Positions 36,063 through 44,169 of a stretch of DNA of 64,000 nt are shown one piece after another (the stretch's first letter is position 1; each line of letters begins with the position of its first letter). Made by a program: the position numbers and the translations under genes. The DNA is from an uncultured Aquimarina sp. (GTDB lineage: Bacteria; Bacteroidota; Bacteroidia; Flavobacteriales; Flavobacteriaceae): contig CANMTP010000015.1 of the NCBI GenBank assembly GCA_947500845.1, positions 38,738 through 102,737 of the forward strand, written 5' to 3'. Under the pieces are notes generated by a model that did not search any database, was not told the DNA's origin, and saw only the letters and a program-made list of their open reading frames with translations.

Positions 36063-36857
36063 TTAATTTGGTAATCGAATACTTACTCCTGCGCTAAGTA
36101 ATAGATTCTGTCCTTCGGTAATACCAGATCCTATGGTAGCATCTAACTGAATAGAATCACTAAGTCGATAGGTTAGGCCCGCGTCCCAAAGATGGTTTGG
36201 ACTACTGTCTTCAGGTAAATCTCCATAAAGCTCAGCGAAAATTCCGAAAGTATCAGTTACACTATATCCGTAGGATATTGTATAAATATAAGCAGCTTCA
36301 GGCGAATCATTGCCCCACTCGGCTCCCAGGTTGTATGATAAACTTGATTTTTCACTTAATGTATGTGCAAAAGAAAATCTAAAATCAACTCCCGTTGTTT
36401 CAGGTCTGAAGTCATTTCCTGCACTAAACGGTAAAAATAAATGACCGATTAGACCGATTTGTGGTAGCCATCCTTTTTCTTCTATGACGCCAATTTTTGT
36501 TCCTAACAATAATGGAGAGAGTCCACTGGCAACGTCATCTAGTTCAGTTCCATTAATTTCAGTTTTAGTCTCGGTAAAATCCCATCCAACTCTTAATTCT
36601 AAGTTATCTAATAAACCATATCTTAAAAGGGTAGTATTAAATGTTGTTGTCTTTTGTTTGAAAGCATTTTCTCCAGAATCCTCATAAAAGGCTCCGGTTT
36701 CAATTTGCAAAAATCCTTTTGGAACTACCGTTGGGGATTCAGTTTGGTCAGGTCTATCAGTTACCAATGCACCTGGTTCTGTTTTTTCTTGTGAAAAAAC
36801 ACTATAAAAACTGATAGATGTACAAAAAGTAAATAAGATAGTTCTTTTTAATTTCAT
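36063..36857 (-). CDS. Outer-membrane transporter-like protein (MetA-phenol-pathway family), first gene of the metal operon
   Basis: The protein has 264 residues with a signal peptide (MKLKRTILFTFCTSISFYSVFSQ). The start of the mature part, LVTDRPDQTESPTVVPKGFLQIETG, is the hallmark of the family annotated as outer-membrane transporter in the meta-pathway of phenol degradation. The rest is a beta-barrel with strands ending LLLSAGVSIRLPN. Its position directly before the importer genes (33 bp) and under the same operator suggests a barrel for metal passage across the outer membrane. That role is an inference. Confidence 0.8.
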   Translation of the reverse strand: MKLKRTILFTFCTSISFYSVFSQEKTEPGALVTDRPDQTESPTVVPKGFLQIETGAFYEDSGENAFKQKTTTFNTTLLRYGLLDNLELRVGWDFTETKTEINGTELDDVASGLSPLLLGTKIGVIEEKGWLPQIGLIGHLFLPFSAGNDFRPETTGVDFRFSFAHTLSEKSSLSYNLGAEWGNDSPEAAYIYTISYGYSVTDTFGIFAELYGDLPEDSSPNHLWDAGLTYRLSDSIQLDATIGSGITEGQNLLLSAGVSIRLPN

Positions 36858-36888
36858 TAGGTTTAGTAATTTTGTTACATTATTGTGG

Positions 36889-36920
36889 CAAAACTAAAAA
36901 AGTTAGTTATGACTAACAAA
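36889..36920 (-). promoter_or_regulatory. Promoter of the metal-import operon
   Basis: On the minus strand TTTG (36920-36917) and TAGTTTTG (36896-36889) match the Bacteroidota -33 and -7 elements with a 20-bp spacer, which is within the usual range. The start would be near 36882, about 25 bp before the ATG of the outer-membrane protein gene. Confidence 0.7.
36902..36917. promoter_or_regulatory. Probable DtxR/MntR-type operator
   Basis: GTTAGTTATGACTAAC is a perfect 6-bp inverted repeat (GTTAGT/ACTAAC) around TATG. It lies wholly in the spacer between the -33 and -7 elements of the importer promoter and overlaps the ATG of the regulator gene at 36909. Its core resembles DtxR-family boxes (TTAG...CTAA). 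A partly overlapping AACT-N5-AGTT repeat lies at 36892-36904. Confidence 0.65.
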
Positions 36921-37595
36921 TCTTATTTGAATAATTTAACTAAAAGTGAAGAAGATTATTTGAAAGCTCTTTTTCAGTTGCTCATAGAAAATGATTCTAT
37001 GAAAGTTGGAAATAACCAATTAGCAGATTATTTAAAAGTTTCACCTGCTTCTACCAACAATATGGTTAAGAAGTTAAAAACTAAGAATTATGTAATAAAT
37101 GAGAAATATGGAAAACTTGATTTAACCGACGAAGGAAAATCTATTGCTGTTCGATTAATTAGAAAGCATAGGCTATGGGAAACTTTTCTATGTAATTACC
37201 TCAATTTTACATGGGACGAAGTACACGATGTGGCAGAACAGTTAGAACACATAAAATCTCGTAAGTTGATTGATGAATTAGATCGTTTTATGGATTTTCC
37301 CAAAAAAGATCCGCATGGCGAGCTAATTCCAAATGCAAATGGCGAATATTCGATCTTACCCAAAGTAACTTTGTCTTCTTTATTAGAAGGAGATGTTTGT
37401 AAATTAATTGCGGTTAATGATGGTTCTGTTAATTTTTTAAAATATGTGTCAGAGATAGGTTTGGCACTAAGTAGTGAGATAAAAATTCTGGAAATTCGGG
37501 AATTTGATAAATCCATTCGTATACAATTTAACAACACAGAAGAAACGGTAACGAGAAAGTTTGCTGATAACGTATTCGTTAAGAAGGTTGTATAG
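36909..37595 (+). CDS. Metal-dependent transcriptional regulator, DtxR/MntR family
   Basis: The protein has 228 residues from ATG 36909; the upstream GTG at 36885 is less likely because it lies inside the opposing promoter. The N-terminal winged helix reads YLKALFQLLIENDSMKVG, QLADYLKVSPASTNNMVKKL and a wing ending LDLTDEGKSIA. The dimerisation/metal domain has RKHRLWETFL and VHDVAEQLEHIKS, with the conserved Glu and His ligands. A FeoA/SH3-like C-terminal domain follows. It should repress the divergent importer when Mn (or Fe/Zn) is plentiful. Confidence 0.92.
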   Translation: MTNKSYLNNLTKSEEDYLKALFQLLIENDSMKVGNNQLADYLKVSPASTNNMVKKLKTKNYVINEKYGKLDLTDEGKSIAVRLIRKHRLWETFLCNYLNFTWDEVHDVAEQLEHIKSRKLIDELDRFMDFPKKDPHGELIPNANGEYSILPKVTLSSLLEGDVCKLIAVNDGSVNFLKYVSEIGLALSSEIKILEIREFDKSIRIQFNNTEETVTRKFADNVFVKKVV

Positions 37596-37649
37596 TTTTT
37601 GTAAATGTTAAAATATTGTTTGGCTATAAGAATGTTAAATAATAGCTGT

Positions 37650-37657
37650 TATCTTTG
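37650..37657 (+). promoter_or_regulatory. -7 element (TATCTTTG) of the exonuclease operon
   Basis: TATCTTTG fits TAnnTTTG and lies 19 bp before ATG 37677. A TTTG at 37619-37622 is the nearest -33-like sequence, with a rather long 27-bp spacer. Confidence 0.5.
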
Positions 37658-37676
37658 AGTATCACACAATCAATTT

Positions 37677-38456
37677 ATGGAGCTTAATTTAAAAAAACCG
37701 ATATGCTTTTTCGATCTTGAAACTACCGGTGTAAATATTTCTAAAGATCGAATTGTTGAGATCTCTATTCTTAAAATATATCCTAATGGCACCCAGGAAA
37801 GCAAAACTTGGCTGGTTAACCCAGAGATGCCTATTCCTCCTGAAACAACTGCAGTTCACGGCATTGATGATGCCAAAGTGGCTAACGAACCCACCTTTAA
37901 GCAACTAGCAAGTAAGGTTAGTGACATGATCAAGGGATGTGATCTGGGTGGATTTAATTCTAATAGGTTCGATATACCTTTATTAGCCGAAGAGTTATTG
38001 AGAGTTGGGCTAGATTTTGACATGAAAAATACTGTGGCAATAGATGTTCAAACCATTTATCATAAAATGGAAAAAAGAACATTATCTGCAGCATATAAGT
38101 TCTATTGTGATAAAGATTTAGATAATGCACACTCTGCAGAGGCAGATACTATGGCAACCTATGAAGTGCTTAAAGCACAATTGGATAAGTATTCTGAATT
38201 AGAAAATGACACTAAATTTCTAGCAGAGTTCAGTTCGAGAAAACAATTTGCAGATTTCGCCGGTTTTATAGCATATAATGAGAATGGCAAAGAAATTTTC
38301 TCTTTTGGTAAACATAAGAACAAACTGGTTGAACAAGTGCTGGAAGAGGAGCCCGGTTATTTTGGGTGGATACAAAATGCCGATTTTCCCTTGTATACCA
38401 AAAAAGTACTTACTGCGGTAAGACTCAGAAAATTGAATAATAGCTTAAATTTATAA
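37677..38456 (+). CDS. DEDD-family 3'-5' exonuclease (DnaQ/ExoX-like)
   Basis: The protein has 259 residues. Exo I FFDLETTGV (Asp and Glu ligands, about 12-20), Exo II GFNSNRFDIPLLAEEL (about 92-107) and Exo III HSAEADTMATYEV (about 152-164) are all present, giving a DEDDh nuclease. The C-terminal 70 residues contain FSFGKHKNKLVEQVL and YFGWIQNADFP, the small domain seen in exodeoxyribonuclease X-like proteins. It probably acts in DNA repair or proofreading. It starts a run of four co-directional genes ending with cinA. Confidence 0.9.
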   Translation: MELNLKKPICFFDLETTGVNISKDRIVEISILKIYPNGTQESKTWLVNPEMPIPPETTAVHGIDDAKVANEPTFKQLASKVSDMIKGCDLGGFNSNRFDIPLLAEELLRVGLDFDMKNTVAIDVQTIYHKMEKRTLSAAYKFYCDKDLDNAHSAEADTMATYEVLKAQLDKYSELENDTKFLAEFSSRKQFADFAGFIAYNENGKEIFSFGKHKNKLVEQVLEEEPGYFGWIQNADFPLYTKKVLTAVRLRKLNNSLNL

Positions 38457-38478
38457 TCATTCCCTTTATTATACAACC

Positions 38479-39090
38479 ATGAAACTTATTTGTATAGGTC
38501 GTAATTATACAGACCATATTGAAGAGTTGGAAAATGAAAAGCCAACAGATCCGGTAATTTTTATGAAGCCTGATACAGCAATTTTATTAAAAAAACAACC
38601 CTTTTTTATTCCTGATTTTTCTGAAGATATTCACCATGAGGTAGAGATATTAATAAAGATCAAAAAAGTAGGTAAGTATATTGATAAAAAATTTGCCCAT
38701 AAATACTATGATGAAATTGGATTAGGTATAGATTTTACGGCAAGAGATTTACAAAGAAAATTAAAGGAAAAAGGATTACCCTGGGAAAAAGCGAAAGCCT
38801 TTGATGGGGCAGCTGTTGTTGGGAAATGGGTTTCAAAAAAAGAGTTTACCGATGTTGATAATATTGAGTTTCAATTAAAGAAAAATGACCAGATAGTCCA
38901 ACAAGGGAATACCAAATTTATGTTATGGAAGATCAATGAATTAATAGAATATGTGTCTAAATATTTTACTTTAAAGATAGGAGATATTATATTTACAGGA
39001 ACACCAGCAGGGGTTGGCTCTATAAAACCAGACGATATTCTAACAGGTTATATTGGCAACAAACAATTTTTTTCAATAAAAGTTAAATAA
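38479..39090 (+). CDS. Fumarylacetoacetate hydrolase (FAH) family protein
   Basis: The protein has 203 residues, the compact single-domain FAH form. It begins MKLICIGRNYTDHIEELENE and shows the metal-binding HHEVEILIKI (Glu ligands), IGLGIDFTARDLQ and FTGTPAGVGSIKPDD. Relatives are acylpyruvate or oxaloacetate decarboxylases/hydrolases. The exact substrate is not evident. It is directly followed by the HPt gene with no gap. Confidence 0.9.
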   Translation: MKLICIGRNYTDHIEELENEKPTDPVIFMKPDTAILLKKQPFFIPDFSEDIHHEVEILIKIKKVGKYIDKKFAHKYYDEIGLGIDFTARDLQRKLKEKGLPWEKAKAFDGAAVVGKWVSKKEFTDVDNIEFQLKKNDQIVQQGNTKFMLWKINELIEYVSKYFTLKIGDIIFTGTPAGVGSIKPDDILTGYIGNKQFFSIKVK

Positions 39091-39429
39091 ATGAGCAAAG
39101 GATATAGTTTAAAAAATGTGAATGAACTGTCAGGTGGCGATGATGAATTTATCGCTGTACTAGTACAGACCTTTTTAGAAGAAATACCACCTGATCTTGA
39201 CAGTATGGTTCAGGCTGTAGATTCTGATAATCCACAGATGGCCTATCAATATGCTCATAAGATGAAGCCAAATCTTCAGTTATTTGATATTGATCTTTTA
39301 CCACAGATTAAACAAATAGAGGCCTGGTCAAAAACGAATAAAGCCAAAGAGCAGATAAAACCTGTTTTAAATGATATCGTTACTGTTGTCAATAATGCTA
39401 TTGAAAATCTGAAAGCAGATTTTAATTAA
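39091..39429 (+). CDS. HPt (histidine phosphotransfer) domain protein
   Basis: The protein has 112 residues, a four-helix HPt domain alone. The phospho-acceptor is His56 in QYAHKMKPNLQLF. The residues after it are KPN where the common motif is HxLKGxS, a variation seen in Bacteroidota HPt proteins. It begins on the base after the FAH stop codon and ends 9 bp before cinA. No histidine kinase or receiver is nearby, so the phosphorelay partners are elsewhere. Confidence 0.82.
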   Translation: MSKGYSLKNVNELSGGDDEFIAVLVQTFLEEIPPDLDSMVQAVDSDNPQMAYQYAHKMKPNLQLFDIDLLPQIKQIEAWSKTNKAKEQIKPVLNDIVTVVNNAIENLKADFN

Positions 39430-39438
39430 ATCACAATC

Positions 39439-40680
39439 ATGCTAGCAGAGATAATTACTATTGGTGATGAAATTCTCATTGGACAAATTATAGATTCGAA
39501 TTCTGCTTTTATTGGTAAAGAACTTAATAAAATTGGTGTCGACGTTTATCAAATTACTTCTATAAGCGATGATAAACAGCATATTCTTGATGCACTGAAA
39601 GAAGCAAGGCAACGAGCAGATATTGTTATTATCACAGGGGGGCTTGGTCCAACCAAGGATGATATTACCAAGCATACCATCTGTGAATATTTTAACGACA
39701 CTCTAGTTCAGGATAAGAAGGTTCTCAAACATATAGAAGAGTTGTTTGCAAAGTATATTTCTACTCCAATTTCTAATGTAAACAGACAACAGGCGTTAGT
39801 GCCAAGTAAATCCACTGTCTTAATGAATCAATATGGTACTGCACCTGGAATGTGGATTGAAGATAAGAACCAGGTTTTCATCTCTATGCCTGGTGTTCCT
39901 TATGAAATGAAAGGATTGATGAAAAATGAAGTCCTACCTCGATTACAAAAAAGGTTTGATAGGCCTTTTATAATTCATAAAACAGTGCTTACATATGGTT
40001 TAGGCGAAAGTGCTATTGCTGAAAGAATAGAAGACTGGGAGAATAGTCTCCCGCCATTTGTGAAATTAGCCTATTTACCTAATTTGGGTCGAGTAAGACT
40101 ACGCCTTTCTGCACGGGGGAATCATAAAACACTTCTCGAAGACACATTAAACAATAAAATAGAAGAACTACAAAAAATCATTGGAGAAATTATAGTCGGT
40201 TTTGAAGAAGATGAAACTATTGAGTCGAGAATAGGCAATTTGTTAGTGAACGCTGGTAAAACACTATCAGTTGCAGAGAGTTGTACAGGAGGTAGAATAG
40301 CGCAATCCTTTACGGCAAATGCAGGGGCTTCTGCATATTTTATGGGTGGAGTGGTTACTTATGCCACAAAATCTAAGATAGATGTTTTGGGAGTGGATCC
40401 AGAAACTATTAAAAAACATACAGTAACCAGCGCAGAAGTAGCAGAAGCAATGGCTGTGAAGTCTAAAGAAAAGTTTAAATCAGATTATGCTATTGGTACA
40501 ACAGGAAATGCAGGCCCTACAAAAGGAGATGGCGATGTTGAGGTGGGTACAGTTTTTATTGCTATAGCTACACCCAAGACTGTTTTCTCTAAAAAATATG
40601 TATTTAGTAATTTAAGAGAAAGAACTATTGGAAAAGCAGTGAGTAAAGCCTTTGAACTTCTCCTTAACGAATTATTATAG
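39439..40680 (+). CDS. cinA: CinA family nicotinamide-nucleotide amidohydrolase
   Basis: The protein has 413 residues with two domains. The N-terminal MoCF/COG1058 part starts [20 protein letters not shown] with GGLGPTKDD, and the C-terminal PncC part has [13 protein letters not shown] (catalytic Ser), [11 protein letters not shown] and GTTGNAGPT. The family hydrolyses ADP-ribose or NMN-type metabolites and helps recycle pyridine nucleotides. The older name is competence/damage-inducible protein. It is the last gene of the 37677-40680 group. Confidence 0.94.
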   Translation: MLAEIITIGDEILIGQIIDSNSAFIGKELNKIGVDVYQITSISDDKQHILDALKEARQRADIVIITGGLGPTKDDITKHTICEYFNDTLVQDKKVLKHIEELFAKYISTPISNVNRQQALVPSKSTVLMNQYGTAPGMWIEDKNQVFISMPGVPYEMKGLMKNEVLPRLQKRFDRPFIIHKTVLTYGLGESAIAERIEDWENSLPPFVKLAYLPNLGRVRLRLSARGNHKTLLEDTLNNKIEELQKIIGEIIVGFEEDETIESRIGNLLVNAGKTLSVAESCTGGRIAQSFTANAGASAYFMGGVVTYATKSKIDVLGVDPETIKKHTVTSAEVAEAMAVKSKEKFKSDYAIGTTGNAGPTKGDGDVEVGTVFIAIATPKTVFSKKYVFSNLRERTIGKAVSKAFELLLNELL

Positions 40681-40689
40681 AATGCTGAC

Positions 40690-41091
40690 TTAATCTAATT
40701 TGATTAATTGGTCGACCCACTCTATAGCTTCTTCCAAATTATGAAAAATTTGTGTTGGAACGTTTAAAAATGATTGCTCTAAATTGGCAATTTCGCTACT
40801 AATTTTGCCATATGTGACTACGGCATATCCTTTGAGATTAGGAAATAGTTTAGTGGATTTATAATGGGCTGTGGGCTCAAATGAATACTGATGGATTCTG
40901 TTTGAGATATATACAAATGGAGTTTTATTCCCGTAATATTCCTTTCCAAGTTTAAATATCGGTGCTGCTTTTTCAAAAGTAAGAGTTATTTCTTCTTTTA
41001 TTTCTGTGACTACAAAATTTTCATAGAAATATATTGTACCAATATCAAGAATATACTTCTTGATAAGTTTTTTATTGATTTTTGAAGTCAT
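40690..41091 (-). CDS. Paralogue 1 of a three-copy tandem family, STAS-like, unknown function
   Basis: The protein has 133 residues. It begins MTSKINKKLIKKYILDIGTIYFYENFVV and contains the shared blocks PFVYISNRIHQYSFEPT and GYAVVTYGKI, with a C-terminal QIFHNLEEAIEWVDQLI. The pattern of strand, helix and the final N-L-E-E-A-x-x-W resembles small SpoIIAA/STAS-like proteins, but this is a tentative fold guess. Two further copies lie just upstream on the same strand. It is convergent with cinA, with 9 bp between the stops. Confidence 0.65.
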   Translation of the reverse strand: MTSKINKKLIKKYILDIGTIYFYENFVVTEIKEEITLTFEKAAPIFKLGKEYYGNKTPFVYISNRIHQYSFEPTAHYKSTKLFPNLKGYAVVTYGKISSEIANLEQSFLNVPTQIFHNLEEAIEWVDQLIKLD

Positions 41092-41198
41092 AATACGTTA
41101 ACGTTGAAAGGTGAAGATAGAATAATGAACCATAGTCCAAGAGTCGCCTCGATTCTGTTAAAGAAAAATTTTAACAATATATTTTAAAATTTATATTT

Positions 41199-41600
41199 TT
41201 AATCTAAGTTGATAAAATCATCTGCCCAATTCATTGCAGCATCCAGATTATCAAAAATACGAGTTGGTCTATTAGTGAATAATTGTTCTAATTCTGCAAC
41301 TTTGTAGTTAATATGATCATAAACTACGATAGCATATCCTTTAAAGTTTGGAAAAATATTTTCTAGTTTATAATGCTCTGTGGGGTTTATAGAGTATGAA
41401 TTAATCCTATTCGAAATATAAATGTAGGGTAAAATACCTTTATAATATTCACTGACAAGTTGAAATAATTCTCTTCCACTTTCAAAATTTAGAATGACAT
41501 TTTCTTTTATTTCGGCCACAATAAAGTTTTCATAAAAATAAAACATACCAATGTCAGTCTGGTGCTTTTGGATAAACTTTCTATTTATCTTGGCCGTCAT
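41199..41600 (-). CDS. Paralogue 2 of the tandem family
   Basis: The protein has 133 residues, the same length as paralogue 1. Shared blocks are IGMFYFYENFIVAEI, PYIYISNRINSYSINPTEHY, GYAIVVYDHINYKVAELEQ and RIFDNLDAAMNWADDFI. About half the residues appear identical to its neighbours by eye. It is separated by 107 bp and 143 bp from the copies on each side. The AT-rich gaps probably carry individual promoters. Confidence 0.65.
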   Translation of the reverse strand: MTAKINRKFIQKHQTDIGMFYFYENFIVAEIKENVILNFESGRELFQLVSEYYKGILPYIYISNRINSYSINPTEHYKLENIFPNFKGYAIVVYDHINYKVAELEQLFTNRPTRIFDNLDAAMNWADDFINLD

Positions 41601-41743
41601 AATATATAAAAGTTGGTGTATCTAAGATAAAACAATGATTTCTAAAAATCAATGAAAGCCTTTCTTTTTTAAAACAAAAGAAAAAGTTTGAAGTTATAGA
41701 AAGCGTTTATGATATAGGAACATGTAAAATATTAAAGAACATG

Positions 41744-42145
41744 TTAATTTGAACATGTTATTCTCTTCGCCCAGCAAATAGCGTCTTCAAGATTATCAAA
41801 AATTTGGGTGGGCATGTCGGTAAAGGTTTCTTCAAGTTGAGCGATCGTCTTGTTAGTTGGGTCGTAGATTACTATACCGTATCCTTTAAGATTGGGGAAA
41901 TTTTTGTCAACATTATAAAGGCGGGTAGGTTTGAACGAATAAGAATTTATTCTATTAGAGATATAAACATAAGGTATTGTGTTTTTGAAATGAATTTCCA
42001 GTAAGTCGTATAATTCTTTTCCACTTTCAAAATTGAGATCGGCCCCAGAGTCGACCTCACCCACAACGAAGTTTTTATAAAAATAGAACGTACCTATTTC
42101 AATTTCATATTTCTCAATAAAGGACTTATTAACGCTATTAACCAC
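41744..42145 (-). CDS. Paralogue 3 of the tandem family
   Basis: From a GTG at 42145 the protein has 133 residues and its first 13 positions (MVNSVNKSFIEKY) align without gaps to the other two copies. An ATG at 42175 would add ten residues of a different character. Blocks PYVYISNRINSYSFKPT, GYGIVIYDPTNKTIAQLEE and QIFDNLEDAICWAKRI match the family. It is divergent from rpmB. Start choice rests on the paralogue alignment only. Confidence 0.6.
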   Translation of the reverse strand: MVNSVNKSFIEKYEIEIGTFYFYKNFVVGEVDSGADLNFESGKELYDLLEIHFKNTIPYVYISNRINSYSFKPTRLYNVDKNFPNLKGYGIVIYDPTNKTIAQLEETFTDMPTQIFDNLEDAICWAKRITCSN

Positions 42146-42379
42146 GACAAGGAGAATTTGCCTACAAAAATACATAATAAATGTTAAATTGGGTCAGTTG
42201 GTGTTCTAATCATATACTGTTCTTGGATAATGAGATGAAAACGTAGTTTTTTGTTTTAGTATTAAGGGGGAGAAAAAACTTTAAAAAGCAGGAAAAAATT
42301 ACCAAACTATTATTGGTGGTTCGGTAAATAATTCGTTAATTTGCACCCTGTTTTGAAATAATACCAAAATTAAGAAGAG

Positions 42380-42619
42380 ATGTCAAGAGTTTGCGAGCTT
42401 ACAGGTAAAAAAGCAATGGTGGGAAACAATGTTTCACACGCGATGAATAAAACAAAACGTAAATTCAATGCGAATTTGATTAAAAAGCGTTTTTATATTC
42501 CAGAAGAAGATCGTTGGATTACACTTAAAGTGTCAACTTCGGCGTTAAAAAATATAAATAAAAATGGAATCTCTGCTGTTTTAAAAGAAGCAAGAGCTAA
42601 AGGTTTTTTAACTAAATAA
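42380..42619 (+). CDS. rpmB: Large ribosomal subunit protein bL28
   Basis: The protein has 79 residues, begins SRVCELTGKKAMVGNNVSHA and has the conserved ISTSALK-like WITLKVSTSALKNINKNG segment. This is the usual bacterial L28. It heads the rpmB-rpmG-DUF4295 cluster that is characteristic of Bacteroidota. Confidence 0.97.
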   Translation: MSRVCELTGKKAMVGNNVSHAMNKTKRKFNANLIKKRFYIPEEDRWITLKVSTSALKNINKNGISAVLKEARAKGFLTK

Positions 42620-42643
42620 TCTCCTTTTTTAAAAATACGACAA

Positions 42644-42826
42644 ATGGCAAAGAAAGGTAACAGAGTACAAGTAATCCTAGAATGTACAGAGCACAAGGCT
42701 ACAGGTAAACCGGGTACATCAAGGTATATAACTACAAAGAACAAAAAGAATACTCCTGATAGAATAGAATTAAAGAAATTTAATCCTATTCTTAAGAAGA
42801 TGACCGTTCATAAAGAAATAAAATAA
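42644..42826 (+). CDS. rpmG: Large ribosomal subunit protein bL33
   Basis: The protein has 60 residues: [16 protein letters not shown], then [20 protein letters not shown]. It has one Cys only, so this is the zinc-free (C-minus) form of L33. It lies 24 bp after rpmB. Confidence 0.97.
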   Translation: MAKKGNRVQVILECTEHKATGKPGTSRYITTKNKKNTPDRIELKKFNPILKKMTVHKEIK

Positions 42827-42832
42827 TAAGAA

Positions 42833-42985
42833 ATGGCAAAGAAATCAGTAGCATCGTTACAAACAGGATCAAAGAGATTAACTAAGGCCATAAAAATGGT
42901 AAAATCTCCGAAGTCTGGAGCGTATACTTTTGTTGAATCAATTATGGCTCCAGAAGCTGTAAATGACTTCTTGAAGAAAAAGTAA
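42833..42985 (+). CDS. DUF4295 family small basic protein
   Basis: The protein has 50 residues from ATG 42833 (AKKSVASLQTGSKRLTKAIK...SIMAPEAVNDFLKKK). It matches the Bacteroidota-specific DUF4295 family, which always follows rpmG and is highly basic. A ribosome-associated role is likely but not shown. It lies 6 bp after rpmG. Confidence 0.92.
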   Translation: MAKKSVASLQTGSKRLTKAIKMVKSPKSGAYTFVESIMAPEAVNDFLKKK

Positions 42986-43010
42986 ACTCGCAAAAAATAT
43001 TTTTAAAAGA

Positions 43011-43047
43011 AGCCGTTTCAATTGTATTGAAATGGCTCTTTCTTTTT
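43011..43047 (+). terminator. Terminator of the rpmB-rpmG-DUF4295 operon
   Basis: AGCCGTTTCAAT and ATTGAAATGGCT pair (one mismatch) around TGT, followed by a T-rich tract CTTTCTTTTT. Confidence 0.8.
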
Positions 43048-43102
43048 ATATTTAGATGTTTAATAATATCCTTCGGGTTTTGGTATATATTTAATAGCGC
43101 AG

Positions 43103-44056
43103 ATGGGACTTTTTAAGAATATATTTTCTTCAGAAAAAAAAGAAACTCTTGACAAGGGGTTAGAAAAATCAAAAACAACTTTTTTCTCGAAATTAGGCAA
43201 AGCAGTTGCGGGCAAATCTACGGTAGACGATGATGTGTTGGATAATCTTGAGGAAGTATTGGTCACTAGTGATGTTGGTGTTAAAACCACTATCAAGATC
43301 ATAGAAAGAATAGAAAATCGTGTAGCAAAAGATAAATACCTAGGGATTGAGGAGTTAAATCAAATTTTACGCGAAGAAATAGCCGGTTTGCTTTCTGAAA
43401 CAAATATTGGTGAAGCCACAGATTTTGAAATACCAAAGGATAAAAAACCTTACGTATTGATGGTTGTGGGAGTGAACGGAGTGGGAAAAACAACTACAAT
43501 TGGGAAACTGGCGTACCAGTTCAAAAATAAAGGTTTAAAGGTTGTTTTAGGTGCTGCAGATACGTTTAGAGCTGCTGCAATTGATCAATTACAAGTATGG
43601 GCAGATAGGGTAGATGTTCCAATTATAAAACAATCTATGGGTAGTGATCCCGCTTCTGTTGCATTTGATACTTTAGAATCTGGTGTAAAACATGATGCAG
43701 ATGTTATTATTATAGATACAGCTGGGAGACTACATAATAAAGTCAATTTAATGAATGAATTGACCAAAGTAAAGCGTGTAATGCAAAAGGTGATAGGAGA
43801 TGCTCCTCATGATGTATTATTGGTTCTCGATGGTTCTACGGGACAGAATGCTTTTGAGCAAGCTAAACAATTCACGGCAGCCACAGAGGTAACTTCTTTG
43901 GCCGTTACAAAACTCGATGGAACAGCCAAAGGCGGTGTTGTTATAGGCATAAGTGATCAGTTTCAAATACCGGTGAAGTACATTGGAGTTGGCGAAGGTA
44001 TCGAAGATCTTCAGGTATTTAACAAGTACGAATTCGTAGATTCGTTTTTTAAATAA
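43103..44056 (+). CDS. ftsY: Signal recognition particle receptor FtsY
   Basis: The protein has 317 residues. The NG domain is complete: GVNGVGKTTTIGKLA (G1), DTFRAAAIDQL, DTAGRLHNK (G3), TKLDGTAKGG (G4/closing loop) and IGVGEGIEDLQVF. The acidic A domain of E. coli FtsY is reduced to a short basic/amphipathic N-terminus (GLFKNIFSSEKKETLDKG), as in many Bacteroidota. It docks ribosome-SRP complexes at the membrane. Confidence 0.96.
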   Translation: MGLFKNIFSSEKKETLDKGLEKSKTTFFSKLGKAVAGKSTVDDDVLDNLEEVLVTSDVGVKTTIKIIERIENRVAKDKYLGIEELNQILREEIAGLLSETNIGEATDFEIPKDKKPYVLMVVGVNGVGKTTTIGKLAYQFKNKGLKVVLGAADTFRAAAIDQLQVWADRVDVPIIKQSMGSDPASVAFDTLESGVKHDADVIIIDTAGRLHNKVNLMNELTKVKRVMQKVIGDAPHDVLLVLDGSTGQNAFEQAKQFTAATEVTSLAVTKLDGTAKGGVVIGISDQFQIPVKYIGVGEGIEDLQVFNKYEFVDSFFK

Positions 44057-44073
44057 TATAAATTGTTGTCCAT

Positions 44074-44117
44074 TGACAGGTCCTAAATAATTGATGAAGA
44101 TTATTTAGGACCTGTCA
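44074..44117. repeat. Perfect 18-bp inverted repeat after ftsY
   Basis: Arms at 44074-44091 (TGACAGGTCCTAAATAAT) and 44100-44117 pair perfectly around an 8-nt loop. No T-run follows, so it is not a standard intrinsic terminator, but it may still end the ftsY transcript or act as an RNA structure. Confidence 0.8.
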
Positions 44118-44169
44118 GATTATACTAGTAGTAGGCTCTTACTTATCATTAATTTTCACACTCACGATC

